Origin: Dicyema japonicum
Lineage: Eukaryota; Dicyemida; Rhombozoa; Dicyemidae
Reading direction: 5' to 3'
Assembly: GCA_011109175.1 (NCBI GenBank)
Contig: RDEW01000013.1
Location: 289,476 to 353,475, forward strand
DNA length: 64,000 nucleotides
Shown: positions 11,933-23,011 of the stretch, one piece after another
Position numbering within the stretch: position 1 is the first letter of the stretch
Layout of the letters: each line of letters begins with the position of its first letter
Program-made: the position numbers and the translations under genes
Notes under the pieces: generated by a model
Databases searched by the model: none
Told to the model about the DNA's origin: nothing
What the model saw: the letters and a program-made list of their open reading frames with translations, nothing else

Positions 11933-12124
11933 ACTTTGCTAATAAAGTTGTTAAAGTTATAAGTTAAAGATATGTAGACCTCTTTAACCTCTTTACTTTC
12001 TTGCAAAAAATTTCTACATTGTTTCATAACGGATGTAATACATCGTCTTCCTCCTTCTATGAATGGACAAAATGACGGAATCAGGAAGCATCGTATACTT
12101 TATGTTTGAACTAAAAAACGTTCC

Positions 12125-12322
12125 GCATCCTCTTTAGCTGATAGCTTGAAAGAGCTTACAGCCAACATGGTAGATGCTATGATGGTAGGCAGTGATAAAA
12201 CTAAGACTTATTTCAGGAGGGGTCTGTTAATGATAGACAAAGTTTACAGAATGAGAAACCCTCAGTATTACGAGGACATGTCTTTAATGGGTTTTGGGTA
12301 TCAATTTTCATTGATAGTATAA
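12125..12322 (+). CDS. Unidentified open stretch, possible exon
   Basis: An open frame of 65 codons ending in TAA at 12320. It reads as a soluble helical segment (LADSLKELTANMVDAMM, then YFRRGLLMIDKVYRMRNPQY). I do not recognise it. It lies between SINE-like repeats and the Frizzled gene on the same strand. Its amino-acid make-up looks coding, but no start or splice structure could be set, and it could be part of a mobile element. Confidence 0.25.
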   Translation, partial: ASSLADSLKELTANMVDAMMVGSDKTKTYFRRGLLMIDKVYRMRNPQYYEDMSLMGFGYQFSLIV

Positions 12323-12753
12323 ATTTGAATTAGTTTAGCAGGTGTTTTGCCGTTCTAATTGATTTGAAGATTTATCGCTTGAAATAAATTAAGTGGCCTT
12401 GATTTGACCTATTTTTAGATAAATTGCCTCTTTTGGCAATTTCTTTATTATAATCAGTGAAGCGTAGACAATTAATTGAATTTTCGATTTTGTTTTATTA
12501 TTTTTATTTCCGATTAAAAACAATTTATCAAATAAATTCTGACAGTGAATGACAAGTACTTTTATAGCTTGTCTGCATTCGTAGCTTATTTTAATCTGTT
12601 TGGATATGTTTAATCAAATTTATTCAAAGAAACCGCTCATGGATTATATTATCGACTTTTTCGATTCAATCGTCGATAATTATCATTAAATTTGTCTCGC
12701 TATAAATCGCATTGACGTTTGATTTATATTAAGTCGCGAGGCGCCAGATTTAA

Positions 12754-14268
12754 ATGTTCATTGTGGTCCTCTGCTTATTTCCGTTTCTTCCCGGTCAATC
12801 ACAGAGCCAGTGCCAAACACTGAGAGTTCCGATTTGTAAGTCAATGAACTATAATTTGACTTTCCTACCAAACATGTTTGGACACAATACACAGGAGGAG
12901 ATCATGGATAAAATTGCTAGCTTTTCTGAATTTCTTCGATCAAACTGCTCCCCCTTTAGTATAGAATTTGTTTGCACCACTCTTGCCCCAATGTGCACTA
13001 AAAAGGTGATCCACCGTTTATCATGTTTGTAGATTGACAAAACATATGTGCTGATCCCCTGTCGTTCTTTATGCGAGAGAGTACAGTCAGACTGCCTTTC
13101 CACCATCCAACATTTAAATTTTGATTGGTCGAGTTACTTTTCATGCGAAAAATTCAAATATCAGAACGAATCTCTATGCATTCACAACGAATATCTCGAT
13201 TCTACTAAGAGAAGGACCGTTCCATTAAAACCCTCTGAAAAGTGTCCTCAAAACACCGTGAGAGTGAAAACTGAAAAGGGGGAAGAGTGTATGAATTCAT
13301 GTGGATTTGCCGAATGTAATACTGAGTTCTACAAGGAAATGGCTGATTGTACTCTCAGTCTTATCATGTCTTTTCTGTTTATTCTCCTTTGTTGGATTAT
13401 TGATTGAACGAACAAAGCTGGAGTACCCAGAAAAGCCTATGCTGTTTGTTGTTTCTTCAATATTTCTCTACTCGTTGTTCTACTTCATAATCGCTATCAT
13501 GGTGAGGGAGTTGGCCTTTTGCAAGGAAAATGAAATGGACTACTATATGAGGTCACGGGTGAAATTCAGTGTATTGTTATTTATTTTCTACAACACTTCT
13601 TTCTATTCTCTTCACAGATGTGGTCCCTGATTTTGGCAATTTCCTGGTTTCTTTCTTCCTCCCATAAATGGGGACAGGAAAGCATAAACAAATCAACAAG
13701 TGTGTTCCACTTGTCGGCTTGGCTGATCCCTGCTTTGTATTCCATGTCCGGAGTTTTTGCCAAAGTAGTTTCGACTAACAAGGTCACCGGTATGTGTCAG
13801 GTCGACGAACTTATGGGAACTGGGTTTTCCTTTTCCGTTATTCCGTTTTTACTGGTTTCGTTTTTTACCATAATATTTTTGTCTCTCGGAATCCGAGATC
13901 TCAAGAAAACCAGAAAGCATCTTACGTATGGTGGTCACGATACTACAAATCTAACCAACACATTGAGAAAATTCACTATTTTTACCATTTTGTATTCACT
14001 AATCTCCATTTTCGGATCCCTGCTTAAAATTATCCACTTTTTGTTGAGAACCGAAAATACCGAACCTGAATTATTGCATTTTTTGATCCCCGGCATTGAA
14101 ATTGGACTGAACTTTTGTTTCGGGATGATCAGCTCAATGTGGCTTTGTGGTCCATTCTGTTTGGTGACTCTTTATTACCGAATGAGGATTTCTTTAGCAT
14201 CAAATTATCTCCATTCAGTACATTGTATAAATAATAACGGTAAAACATCACAAAGCTTTTCTAAATAA
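12754..14268 (+). CDS. FZD: Frizzled-type Wnt receptor (cysteine-rich domain plus seven helices)
   Basis: Starts with ATG and a signal peptide (MFIVVLCLFPFLPG). The cysteine-rich Wnt-binding domain follows with the ten expected cysteines and the marker YNLTFLPNMFGH. A 27-nt intron at 13006-13032 separates PMCTKK from the PCRSLCERVQSDC block; removing it restores frame. Seven hydrophobic segments follow: TM1 near 13345, TM2 (LEYPEKPMLFVV) near 13430, TM3 (MWSLILAISWFL) at 13618, the FHLSAWLIPAL of TM4, TM5, TM6, and TM7 ending near 14190. Two joints are unresolved: a one-base shift near 13338 and a shift before 13618 that could be a 47-nt GT...AG intron or an indel. The cytoplasmic KTxxxW motif used to recruit Dishevelled is not visible after TM7 (the tail starts LYYRMRISLASN). 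Either a divergent receptor or a decaying copy. Confidence 0.85.
13006..13032 (+). other. 27-nt intron in the Frizzled gene
   Basis: Begins GTGATC and ends TTTGTAG; its last three bases form an in-frame stop if unspliced. Removal joins AAG and ATT codons and continues the cysteine-rich domain. Confidence 0.8.
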
Positions 14269-14295
14269 TATAAATTTAACATTTTATTTTTTAAT

Positions 14296-14844
14296 TATGG
14301 TTATTAGTAAATCTGTTGGTGGGGCACTTCTACCTTTGTCCTTTTGTTGTTAGTACAGACAAGGTGGAGAATAGGGAACATGGGAATCTGAAGTTTTTTA
14401 CAAAGGTAGTTTCGAATGAAGTAAGATTGTCCGGTCCAATTTGGGGGTTATCTGCTAATAATCATTATAAATTCTAGTAAAACTGTTCTCCTTTATGGAT
14501 TAGCTGATCGGCAGCTTGCAGAACTGATGAAGAATGAGCTTAGAATGACATATGACTTTTTGAGAACATTGGGTTCGTGATAACGAGGAATAATTCCCAT
14601 CTCCTGATTAATTCCTACCGTAAGAGACCTTGTCCTGAAAATTGACTTTTAATATATTGGATAATTTTAGTTAACATCAAGGTAAGACAAAATGTCACTT
14701 GTATTTTCTGAATTTAAATATTTCCTAGCTTTTACAAGAAATGATAAAGGGAGACCTGAGGATGACTATTAATGACAAGAGTACTGTGGATTCACTAGCA
14801 AAATCAGTAATTTATTTTGAAGGCAATATGGTTGATACTGAATA
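14296..14844 (+). CDS. Possible unidentified host gene (several short open pieces)
   Basis: Downstream of Frizzled on the same strand lie short open pieces with a coding look, separated by intron-like bits: MVISKSVGGALLPL (from 14296), RQLAELMKNELRMTYDFLR (near 14510-14570) and LLQEMIKGDLRMTIN continuing to a TAG at 14842. The last piece follows a TTTCCTAG acceptor-like site. The end resembles a winged-helix tail in a loose way, but I cannot name a family. The exon chain was not resolved, so this is a pointer only. Confidence 0.25.
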
Positions 14845-15084
14845 GATCAGTTATCCTAGTGGTCGAGTTGGTGATGTAGCTCCGCTTTAATATGAAATGA
14901 CTCTACTGAAATGTCTTCATATCCATTTTCCCTTAATAGACTCAAAAGACTCGGAACTCCTATTTTTTTGAAATAAAGAAACATCAAACATCAAATATCC
15001 CCCATCTAAATGCCATATGCTCCAAATTGGAGGAAATTGGAGAAATCTGCCCGGAGAAGCTCTGTTCTCTATCTTCACTTATTT

Positions 15085-15220
15085 AACTAGAGTAACATCC
15101 AATGCCGGGATAACACGAAAAAAGATCATTTTCCCACAACTTAATTGGAGGGGTTCTCATAACTGCAAGGACTGAACGTTTTCTCCACTTTCCGTTGGTT
15201 CTGAATGGACTTTTGTTACA
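15085..15220 (+). repeat. Diverged SINE-like repeat copy
   Basis: Matches the family in ACGAAAAAAGATCAT, AATTGGAGGGGTTCTCATAA and TTCTGAATGGACTTTTGTT. The hairpin head is degraded. Confidence 0.5.
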
Positions 15221-15630
15221 AGATATCTCTGTTTTTGCGGCCATGCAAACTGAATCCATTCAAGTAAAGGAAACTGGTGGCTGACACAAACGTAATTACG
15301 AATGATACATGTTCCCAGAGATTCTAAAGGTTGATCCCATGCGGAAAAGACACAAAAGACCAGGACAAGAAAGAGGTGATCTGTCCCGTAATCATTAAGT
15401 GTATATGAAAGGTAGAGTGGCGACTTTGATTGTCCTGTCTTGTACAGGTAGGTGTTGAGACCCGCGTGGTGACCGCAGCAGCGGGGCGCCAAATTCACCC
15501 GAAATTCACGAGCAAAAGAAGATTCACTGACATCGATGCCCGGTAGAGGCGACCAAGAAGCTTGTTTAATCCTAGTTTTTGGATCACATAGGTTTTCATG
15601 TGGGGCACTTGCTGGAGAAACTACATACAA
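15157..15630 (-). CDS. Unrecognised 157-codon open frame
   Basis: An uninterrupted minus-strand frame of 157 codons starting at 15630, with one hydrophobic stretch (DHLFLVLVFCVFSAW). No family recognised. Its 3' part runs antisense through the SINE-like repeat at 15085-15220, which argues against a conserved gene; it may be chance openness in a GC-richer patch or part of an unknown element. Confidence 0.2.
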   Translation of the reverse strand: MYVVSPASAPHENLCDPKTRIKQASWSPLPGIDVSESSFAREFRVNLAPRCCGHHAGLNTYLYKTGQSKSPLYLSYTLNDYGTDHLFLVLVFCVFSAWDQPLESLGTCIIRNYVCVSHQFPLLEWIQFAWPQKQRYLVTKVHSEPTESGENVQSLQL

Positions 15631-15779
15631 TTGTAACCAACACCCACCTTCTCTCCCATGCCAAGCAATTATTTATTTAGTTTCTGGGCCAAGCTTACGA
15701 TTCCATTTCCTTCTATTCAATTATTTGTTAACTACGATTAATAAATTGGAGGAACAAATGTGTATTTAATACAAAGAAT

Positions 15780-15840
15780 CGCTGATAAATTAGGAGGGAA
15801 TACATGGCCATCAGCTGATCCCGGCCTCCATAAGCTTAAG
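15780..15840 (-). pseudogene. LINE-II 3' terminal stub
   Basis: Contains TGATCCCGGCCTCC on the plus strand, the reverse complement of the codons for the EAGI(T/S)-stop C-terminus of LINE-II seen also at 17059 and 54571. Only a few tens of bases are recognisable. Confidence 0.4.
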
Positions 15841-16309
15841 TAAGTAACCCTCACTAACTTTTGAGACCAGCAGCTATTAAGTAGGACGCTATAAATGTCG
15901 TTCGCTCCCATAGATTGGTCAACTTTGGTATGGTGGGCGAACAGTGCACTAATTACATTCAAAAAGGTTATGACGTCATTATTGAAATATTCAAAGACAA
16001 TGTATAATCCCTTGTATTGCTTTCTGTTATTTCATTCAGTAAACACAACAAAATTAAAAATTAAAGATTGACTATCTGCAATCATACTTAATAATATCCT
16101 TTTTCTATTCTTTCTTGGGGGACATATGCAGATTCAAGTTGTTAGAGTTATTCGCTTCTCATGGATACCTACCATTTCAGTGCAAATCTAACAGCAAACT
16201 ATATTATTAAAATAGTGTCTATGTTGATTTCTTTTACAACAAATGTATATTTTTAATGGTATCAACGATTTACGTTTCTATTCCCTTTCCTCTTCTTCCA
16301 TTGTTCCAC

Positions 16310-16430
16310 TAGAGTGACGTCATGTGATCCACCCGTCTCAGATGGCGTGGAAGAGTAGCATGAAAAATCATTTGCTCTCCCTCACTCCACTGTAAGGTTC
16401 CCAAAATTGAGCCAATTAGGTCTTTTCACC
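16310..16430 (+). repeat. SINE-like repeat copy, 3' truncated
   Basis: Has the head ACTAGAGTGACGTCATGTGA with the hairpin CCACCCGTCTCAGATGG (one arm mutated) and a partial core CTCACTCCACTG. Ends just before the hAT insertion at 16522. Confidence 0.55.
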
Positions 16431-16521
16431 AAAATTTGTTTAAATCGAATATTCTGAAAATGTGAATAGTTTTTCCGACTGATTATTATAATTGATTGGA
16501 GTGCTTGCCTATAGCTTAGGA

Positions 16522-18353
16522 CAGAGATTGTCAAACGGTGTGCCGCCAGCCAAATACAAATTTGAATAAATGGCTCCTAGCAAACTAAATAGACATTTTA
16601 CTTCCAAGCATCGGACTATTCCAAAAAATCTGTGGATTATTTTATGCATTTGAAAAAACAACACAAGTATTATTTAGTTTTTACTATGTATTGTAGATCT
16701 AGTCTATGTTGTTTGTGATACTTTTGTGAGCTAACGGAATCATTGAAATGTTCATATCTGAATTCTGAATTGATAGCAAAAGAACTGAAACCTCATACCA
16801 TTGCGAAAACTTGATAATCCTTTACTTGTGTCACAGTCAGAACTGTGATCTGTGAAAGAAAATGAAAAACTTATTGAACTGTTTAATGATCCATAAAATT
16901 AATTTTTCTACGCTGCATAATATGAAATATAACAAACGGGACAATTTGAAAAATATTGATTCAGAAATGTGAGTGGCGTGTCAACTATTCCACCAGATTT
17001 ATTTATTTTTATTATTAGAACCAAGAATCACCGAAAAAACAAAGGAGAGTAAGGGCCATCAGGTGATCCCGGCCTCCTTGAGCAGCCGCCTCTCGGTGTT
17101 CCTCCCTAGTGCCGACACATTTCCAGTGTGTACGAATGACTTTTTGGAGGCTTAGAGGTTTTGAAAGAGCTCCCATATTCCTCACGAGTTTCTCGAACAG
17201 GTTGGTTTTAATATCGAGGAAGATCTTTGTAGGTTTTTTGTTACTGTCTTTTGGAAGGAGTTTAATTTCTTTAGGTTGGTATGGGATATGTTAGAACCCC
17301 AAGCCGCGCAGCAGTAGCTGATTGACGGAAGTATATATTGGTAGTAGAAATGATCTACTGTTGGGTGGAACCATCTCTTGTAGTATCCAAGTAGTGTTTT
17401 TACAAATTTTAATTTTCGTTGAGAAGAGGAGATTATGTTGCTCACATGTTTGCTGAAGGTCATTAGTGGGTCATATGTGACCCCCATAGTTTGGTTAATG
17501 TGAAGAGAATTGTTATCTCATTTAAGGTCAATGAAGGCGCCGAGTTAGTCAATCTCTATTGGAAGTAAAGATCATAGAGTACGACTTTTCATGACTTGTG
17601 TGTAATCGGTTCCTCGTAAGCTAACAGTTCAGGTTATCCGTGAATCTTGTAAACGTGTACCCGCTGTGTGGATGCATTGGTCTCTTGTTCCCATGTTTAA
17701 GTCGTCGGCGTAAGCAAGGAATAAGGTATCGTCGCAGCTGTAGGATGGCATGTCGCTCATGAATAGATTGAATAGAATGGGAGAGAAGGGGATCTTTGCG
17801 GGACCCCGTTCGTAGAAATTTAGTGAATGAAGATGTGGAATGGGAACTTACTCTTCGTCCGTTTAGGAAGTTAGCGAGCCGAATTTTCAGGTTGTTCGGA
17901 ATGTTAGAGTCATAAATCTTCCTAGTGAGCAGTTTCCTCGATATCGAGTCAAAAGCCTTCTGTATATTAATGGAACACATTATGGTCTTTTGTTGCCGAG
18001 GTTTGCGTTGAAGGCTTTTCTTGATGAATTTTGTCAAACAAGTAAGGTGGGTAGTGGTGGAACAATCCTTCTTAAATCCATGTTGGAAGGATACGTCCGG
18101 GAGATATTGATGATATATGCAATAAAATAATAAAGTGTATTTCATTTTTTTAATTTATACTTTTTCAGTGAATCATGATTCAATTACCAATTGTCGCTCC
18201 ATAATTTATTGTTGTTTTATATTAATTTGCTCATTTAATTACCAATTTTTGTCCTCACTTTACTTATCCGAAAAAAATAATTTTTTATTTTTAATGTGTG
18301 CCGTGAAATACTTTTATTAGTGTGCCGCGAGAATTATTTTCTGAAAACCTCTG
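16522..18353 (+). mobile_element. hAT DNA transposon with intact ends and an 8-bp target duplication, invaded by LINE-II
   Basis: The left end is CAGAGATTGTCAAACGGTG and the right end, reverse complemented, is CAGAGGTTTTCAG; both continue into a GTGTGCCGC-type motif typical of hAT termini. The flanking 8 bp are identical, GCTTAGGA at 16514-16521 and 18354-18361, the size hAT transposases produce. Inside, 16560-16970 encodes a degraded N-terminal transposase portion (APSKLNRHFTSKH, the end of a BED-type zinc finger, then SELIAKELKPHTIAK). The rest of the transposase is missing, and 16997-18145 is occupied by a minus-strand LINE-II. Not autonomous. Confidence 0.85.
16997..18145 (-). pseudogene. 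LINE-II RT fragment nested in the hAT element
   Basis: Minus-strand reading gives FQHGFKKDCSTTTHLTCL (RT block also seen as FQHGFKSDCSTSTYLQKL at 31460), INIQKAFDSISRKLL, a degraded catalytic part, then MGVTYDPLMTFSKHV (LGV-D block, from 17487) and the C-terminus EAGIT-stop near 17060. The 3' tail toward 16997 is (TAAA)-like, as in the 32500 copy. The 5' end is truncated in RT. Several frame breaks. Confidence 0.7.
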
Positions 18354-18361
18354 GCTTAGGA

Positions 18362-19480
18362 GTTAACTGTAAGTCAGTTCCCTCTCGCCACATTCGAGGC
18401 AGTCTTCTCTTCTCATCCAATGTCCTCAGAACCAACTATACAGGTTACAAAAGTTGGTTGGAAATAGAAATGAACTCTTCCTCAGCCATCTTCGTTTGTG
18501 TTCATTACCATACTTCATCAGTTTTCTCTAATTATTAAAAGTCATCATTGCTTCTCCCCCATAGATAACTTATTATTCATGGAAGACATGAGGCAACTTA
18601 GCTCATAATCAGCGATATAGTCTCCAACCCAATAAAAATAATAAAATTCCATAGAAAAAATTTAAATCAATAGTGACATTGATTGAAAATTTAGCTTAAT
18701 AGTCAACGTGTACCAACTCACTTTTTCCCTCAAACATCGTCGTAACACGAGATTCAGACATAGAGAATACCGTATCCCCGCGTTTCAACCTTTTTTCGTA
18801 TCACCATATAAAAAAATTTCCCCCAATAATTTATCGATTCTCTGACCAAATTGTGTTTGTTTCACAATGGATATCGCATGTTGGCATTTTTGTCTTAAAA
18901 ATTCATAAACACACAATGTTTGTCCACCATGGCTATTATCTGTTCCAGAGACTATAGACAAGATTTTAATTTGTTAAAAATTGAAAATCTTGTTGTGTCG
19001 TTTTAGTTACGTTAAAAGTAACAATTAATTATTCCTAACATCGTTACTGATTGGAATAGTTTTTAGTAATTCGGGAGATTCCCTTAGGGGAAAATGTTTT
19101 ATAGACATTTCTACGCGGGGAAATATAACACTCTCCCATTAGAAAGTTGCATGCTATATTATTTAATTATAAATATTTTATAATTAAAAAATCGCCTCCT
19201 GAAAGAAAAAAATCGCCCCTCGTTGAGAAACACTGCTGAGCCTGATGATTGTAATAAAATCGAAATTTTTCGTACAAATATTTATGTCTAAGGCACACTA
19301 GCAATTAAAAATGTTTCTAATAACATCAAAAAAATGCTCGAAGCAACATCCAAATGAGATAAATAGTGGCCATAAAGTGACCACAAAAATAAACCTTAAA
19401 AATATTTTAAATAATAAAATAAAAATAAATATATGATCAAAATAATTAAAATTAATTTTAAAATAATTAACAAATTTCGT
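18362..19480. other. AT-rich intergenic stretch upstream of the syntaxin gene
   Basis: No gene recognised. One feature stands out: near 19222 the sequence GTTGAGAAACACTGCTG, whose reverse complement begins CAGCAGTGTTTCTCAA, looks like a lone hAT terminal sequence. I found no partner end. Confidence 0.3.
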
Positions 19481-19639
19481 ATTAACGGCTATATGGGCAG
19501 AGAAAGATTATGCGACATAAACGTAAGCTCCTTATAATTGAAGGGATCCAACAATCCCTTTACCCCCGCCTCCGAACCCAATGTGACCACTGGAATGTCT
19601 GGATTTTTCTCCCAGGTTTTCTACTATGTAATCAGCAGT

Positions 19640-20545
19640 CTAACCAATGTAAGGATTTGTTGTCAAAAATGGAGGAAAAAATAGAATTGGTCAAAAAGCA
19701 GCAAAAACAGATGCTCACCTCCAGTCAAAGCGACGAAGGTTTTTATTCCTCTTACTTTGGAAGACGTCAAAGATCAAATGAACAAAACAATGGTAGAAAT
19801 CAAAGGGATAGCCAGTCAAGTCAAAAATCTCCTTAAATGTATATTTTTTTCCTTAAATTAAGCGATGGATGCAGAGACCAAGGAGACAGAGAGGGACAAC
19901 CCCACGTCGACTGAATTTCGGATTAAACAAACTCAAGTGACTTTTATTATTCATATTTTACAGAATTTTGCAGCTTCCAACCAATTTATTGACTTGATGA
20001 ACATATATAATTTGATCCAATTAGATTACCGCGAAAAATGCAAACGACAAATCCAACGACAACTAAAAATAAGTTGTGTTATTTTTAAACGCTTAGCGGG
20101 AAATTCCGTCGATGAGGTTGAGCTCGAAGAGATGATAAAGTCTGGCAACCCAAAAGTCTTCGCACAGGGAATGGTAGTGGACAGAGACCAGATTCTGTTG
20201 GACGACGTTATCTCTAGACACAACGAGATTCTCAGTCTCGAAAAGAGCATAACTGAAATGGCTGAGCTCTTCACTGACATTGCCTTGCTGGTTGAGACTC
20301 AGGTTCTCTAACTTTCTGTAATAAAGGGCCAAATAATCGACCATATCGGCTTCAATGTAGAGGTGGCAAAGGATTTTACTGAGAAGGCGAGGGAAAATAC
20401 GAAAAAGGCGGTTGCGTTTCAAATAAGTGCCCGTAGAGTTTGGTTGGTGTTTGTAGTTTAGAAAAAAATTATCTGCTTTTTTATTGTGCTAATAATAATT
20501 GTAATAATTGCAATTATCATCGTGTTCACCGTCAAAAAGAACTAG
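19640..20545 (+). CDS. STX: Syntaxin (Qa-SNARE) with a C-terminal membrane anchor
   Basis: Syntaxins are tail-anchored SNAREs that drive membrane fusion. After splicing six tiny introns the protein runs from CKDLLSKMEEKIELVKKQQ through the Habc region (STEFRIKQTQ, IYNLIQLDYREKCKRQIQRQ), the linker (EMIKSGNPKVFAQG) and the SNARE helix (SRHNEILSLEKSI, MAELFTDIALLVETQ, then GQIIDHIGFNVEVAKDF) to KKAVAFQISARRKK and an isoleucine-rich anchor ending at TAG 20545. The glutamine of the ionic zero layer is present in VETQGQIIDHI. It resembles plasma-membrane syntaxins 1-4 most. Introns: 19739-19763, 19839-19862, 19937-19963, 20073-20096, 20303-20326, 20438-20461 (25, 24, 27, 24, 24, 24 nt). No exonic frame break in this part. 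The N-terminal exon upstream of about 19640 is unresolved. Confidence 0.92.
19739..19763 (+). other. 25-nt intron (syntaxin intron 1 of those resolved)
   Basis: GTTTTTATTCC...GGAAG; splicing joins SDE to DVKDQM and shifts frame by one, restoring the Habc helix. Confidence 0.8.
20303..20326 (+). other. 24-nt intron inside the SNARE motif
   Basis: GTTCTCTAACTTTC...AAAG contains an in-frame TAA and a CTAAC branch-point-like sequence. Splicing joins VETQ to GQIID exactly where syntaxins have ESQGEMID. Confidence 0.9.
20438..20461 (+). other. 24-nt intron before the membrane anchor
   Basis: GTTTGGTTGG...GTTTAG with an in-frame TAG. Splicing joins SARR to KKIICFF, the conserved junction into the transmembrane anchor. 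Confidence 0.9.
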
Positions 20546-21124
20546 AATTACTGATTTTGAATTTGATATTTTAATTTAGTAAACTTTTATGTAGAATCCC
20601 ACTAAGGAATTGTCTCCACTAGTGAGGTGTCTCGTTCGTTCTACCTGACTCTGATGGCGCTAAATGGGACAATATTACCCTCCCATGTCACTCTCACTAG
20701 GCTTTCCGGAAATTTGTATTTTCCCCGGATAATTATTGAGTTTTATAAGTCCTATAATTTCCCTAAGAAAATATAGTGTTAAAATCTCCCCTCATAGTCA
20801 ACTGGTTGAGCCTTCTCGGAGCAGATTCACAAGAGTCCCTCAAGATAACACCTATATTTTCTATGTTGGATATAACCCCCTAATCGAAGTTTATTTTGTA
20901 ATAAATATGAGTTTTCCCGAAAGAATATTTCATTTGTGGTTTGCTAATTATGCGTGGTTAATAAGCGGACAAATTAAACTCACAGAGACATCAATATGTT
21001 CAAACAGTCTCGTCTTACTCAACAAAGTGGTCACAACAATAATGTGACAATATTGAGAAATCAGAATTGAGTACGTCCTTAAGCCGGAGACTTTCCAATA
21101 CAACATACTAGATTTCTCTCCCCT

Positions 21125-21240
21125 TGTTCTACTAGATGACGTCATACGATCCACATGTCTAAAAAGACCATTTGCTCTCCTATATTGAGTAATTTTACCA
21201 CAACTATAAGGACTAGGCGTCTTCCTCTATCGTTTATTGG
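21125..21240 (+). repeat. Strongly diverged SINE-like repeat
   Basis: Retains TACTAGATGACGTCATACGATCCAC, ATTTGCTCTCC and ACCACAACTATAAGGACTAGGCGTC in family order. The rest of 20546-22260 is AT-rich and shows no gene I can name. Confidence 0.4.
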
Positions 21241-22269
21241 AAGGTCTCTTAGCGTATGTGAAGGAATTAGATACATTTAGTCGTGAGATCATAACTGATA
21301 TTACAATCACTTGTTCGTCACACGTGATCAAATTTAAAAATAATTGATTTACACCCATTTTCAATTATCACAGATTGGCTTTCATCCCTCAAAGTCATCT
21401 TTTTTACTTAAATCATATTAACATTAAATTATATAAGCAAATAGGACAACAACTAGAGGTACTCAAACTGAATGAGAGCTACAATCATGATGGCGAGGTA
21501 ATGGTTTGAAAGGCGTTGCTATGGGTTTCCTCCTCTGTGTTCGTGCGAATCCTCTTTAAAGACTGATGTCGAGACAACTGCAGACATAATAGGAAGCATC
21601 ACCAATTCTAAATATTCTGAGGTTTTTAAAAAATTAAAATGCGTAAATATAATATAAATAAGAATTTTAAACTTAATTGACATAAAATGCCATTAGAACA
21701 TGAAAAAGTATTAAATTTAGCCCAGAAATTACAATACGATATTTTCTGTATTAAAACATTATGATTGATGTTAAGGGACCTATTTTTGTATTTCAACAAC
21801 CAGTCAATAATGTTAAAGCTGTTAAAACTAAAAGAAAAGTCTGGTTGTACAAGTTTTAGAAGTACTTTTGTTTTGGTCAACAGGCTCTTCTTCCGAAACC
21901 TTCAAATATCCTTTCATTATTGTTAAAACCAAAAAATCTCAATCGGCGTTGGACATTAATCCGTCAAAGTTCCTTGATTTTATTTTTTTATTATACGACA
22001 TATTCATGGAACCAATGAGTCGTAGAGATGAGCTTGGATAACTGGGGTCACAACATATCAGTTTTTATTTATAACAGCGTAATAAAATATTCAAACTTAA
22101 GGGACCAAGTAAAATAATTTCTTTCATCAAAATTAACTTCTCTAATGAAGTATAGACTTGACCAGTAATTAAGTGGTTCACTTTAAATACGTCTTCACTT
22201 CGTGGAGTATCGCAGTGGAAGATTAGAATTTCAGTTTATTTTTTGGTAAACTGATTATTTTATTTAACA

Positions 22270-22609
22270 GGAAGATTCACCATGTGAAACAATTTCCTCA
22301 GTAAATCTCTTGAATTTAAAATCAGCCTTTCCAGATGTTTTGGATGACGTAATCGAAGAGCTATACTTGGCTTATGAAGGGGACATTGATTTAATTTTAG
22401 TAAATCTGAAAAAAAGCCAATTTGATTTTTTGAATAAAACTTTAATTATTCGGACTAATAACACGTTCCTAAATATTATTGAATATTTTGCACTCACTTT
22501 CGATGGTTCTCGTCATCACAATTGGTGGATGCAAGCATGGATATTTCTTCCACTTCCAACTGTCTCAAGTGCCCTTATCTGCAATAGCCCTCACTTATAC
22601 ACGTTGTAA
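22270..22609 (+). CDS. Exon encoding a CUE-like ubiquitin-binding domain
   Basis: Follows an acceptor-like TTATTTAACAG at about 22270. The reading EDSPCETISSVNLLNLKSAF leads into FPDVLDDVIEELYLAYEGDI, which has the CUE/UBA-like pattern: FP motif, then a helix with V-I-E-E-L, then the GD-ID turn and a final leucine-rich helix. CUE domains bind ubiquitin and occur in endocytic and ER-degradation adaptors. The frame stays open to 22609 but the second half has no recognisable domain. Upstream exons were not identified, although a short coding-like stretch (SLKTDVETTADIIGSI) lies near 21560. It ends convergently with PIK3C3. The parent gene is not identified. Confidence 0.5.
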
Positions 22610-23011
22610 CAAAGCATACAAATATTGTTTCACAAATCAATAATAAATTAGTAACTAAAGTAGATTGATTGCGGTGAAATACTACTTTCATGGGAAAATT
22701 TAAGTCCTTCACTATACTCGTTAATACAACTATAGTATTAAAATAAACATATTCCATCACAACGCGTAAGTTCATCTGACAATACCTTAGTATTGACATT
22801 GAAACCATAGGCTTATTGTTAGGAAAAAATGCATAGGAAAAAGAGCTAACTCATTGAGCGTATTTCCTTGCAAATAGTAAGGGCAATGCACTCTGATTCA
22901 TGATAAGATCCACTTATATGACTTTAATTAGTTTTTGTTTTGTTTTAAAAAACTTTTAATATTGAATAAATAAGTAAAGATAAATTGAAAGAAAAAAATG
23001 AATAAAATAAT

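Noticed and set aside
13048-13407. Separate short secreted protein
   Set aside because: It is the second half of the Frizzled cysteine-rich domain once the 27-nt intron is removed.
20736-21154. Overlapping ORFs of about 70-100 codons on both strands
   Set aside because: No conserved motif, no splice logic, AT-rich composition; treated as chance.
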